Source: Devosia sp.
GTDB lineage: Bacteria > Pseudomonadota > Alphaproteobacteria > Rhizobiales > Devosiaceae
Direction: 5' to 3'
Assembly (NCBI GenBank): GCA_028290245.1
Contig: JAQGKG010000066.1
Location: 1-13,744 of the forward strand
DNA length: 13,744 nt
Numbering within the stretch: the first letter of the stretch is position 1; every line of letters starts with the position of its first letter. Under the pieces are notes generated by a model. The model ran no database searches. It had not been told where the DNA came from and was given only the letters and a program-made list of their open reading frames with translations. Positions 13,611 to 13,744 of this stretch are shown one piece after another. Made by a program: the position numbers and the translations under genes.

Positions 13611-13744
13611 ATATCGGCGAGGCTTCAAGCGCGACCGGCGTTTCAGCCAAGATGATCCGGTACTACGAATCCATCGGATTGATCCGGGCGCCGCTGCGGA
13701 CTGGCAGTAATTATCGGGTGTATGGCGATGATGAGGTGCATGTG
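13607..13744 (+). CDS. cueR: MerR-family copper-responsive regulator (3' end outside window)
   Basis: Only the first 46 residues are visible: MNIGEASSATGVSAKMIRYY, then ESIGLIRAPLRTGSNYRVYG and the start of the next helix. This is the MerR winged HTH with IRYYE-x-IGLI and NYRVY, typical of the CueR/HmrR branch. The Cys pair that binds Cu(I) lies beyond the edge and cannot be checked. ATG 13607 overlaps the copA TGA, with AAGGGGG about seven bases upstream inside copA, so it is the second gene of a copA-cueR operon. It should bind the dyad at 11316-11338 and so control its own expression. Another MerR metal sensor (such as for silver or gold) is possible, but the P1B-1 pump argues for copper. 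Confidence 0.92.
   Translation, partial: MNIGEASSATGVSAKMIRYYESIGLIRAPLRTGSNYRVYGDDEVHV

Noticed and set aside
1..13744. CRISPR arrays, insertion sequences, tRNA genes, phage or toxin-antitoxin modules
   Set aside because: I read the window for direct repeats, transposase-like frames and tRNA-like clover-leaf segments and saw none. The content is ordinary metabolic, respiratory and metal-homeostasis genes.

Overview
This is a GC-rich chromosomal window with closely packed genes, most likely from an alphaproteobacterium of the Hyphomicrobiales (Devosia-like or rhizobial relatives). The basis is the Rhizobium/Pseudomonas stutzeri-type rhamnose isomerase beside an aldolase/dehydrogenase fusion, two DUF1127 mini-proteins, a four-cysteine FnrN-type regulator and a CydX-containing bd oxidase locus. 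This placement is inference from gene families, not from a marker gene. I see no mobile element, tRNA, rRNA or CRISPR.

Layout. (1) 1-1812: the 3' end of an L-rhamnose catabolic operon, with the SDR end of a rhamnulose-1-phosphate aldolase/dehydrogenase (cut by the window edge), then rhaI and a strong terminator. (2) 1817-3746: a LysR regulator (-), a divergent 59-aa DUF1127 gene, a YbaK-type Cys-tRNA(Pro) deacylase, and a second, 48-aa DUF1127 gene on the minus strand that faces ybaK across a shared hairpin. (3) 3935-11200: a complete cytochrome bd module. The minus-strand operon is cydA-cydB-cydX, ending in a terminator. Divergent from it is cydD-cydC, the ABC exporter needed for bd assembly. 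Convergent with cydC is an FNR-family regulator whose stop codon overlaps that of cydC. (4) 11267-13744: a copper-export operon, with a perfect 25-bp palindrome of unknown role, a MerR-type promoter with a 19-bp spacer and a 23-bp dyad, copA, and the start of cueR (cut by the right edge).

How the parts fit. The 129-bp gap between cydA and cydD carries a perfect FNR box (TTGAT-N4-ATCAA). Its centre lies where a class II activator would sit for a cydA promoter with a recognisable -10 (CATAAG), and also 41.5 bp from the A of the cydD start codon. The FNR-family protein encoded 3.4 kb away has the Fe-S cysteines and the E-x-x-S-R recognition helix expected to bind that box. The simplest reading is a self-contained, oxygen-responsive bd oxidase island. 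The copper operon is likewise self-contained: exporter, regulator and operator are together.

Nothing here is a clearly undescribed system. The parts most worth checking are the dual-geometry FNR box (with a possibly leaderless cydD), the unexplained 25-bp palindrome upstream of the copA promoter, and the LysR/DUF1127 cluster with a shared TTATGCAT motif.
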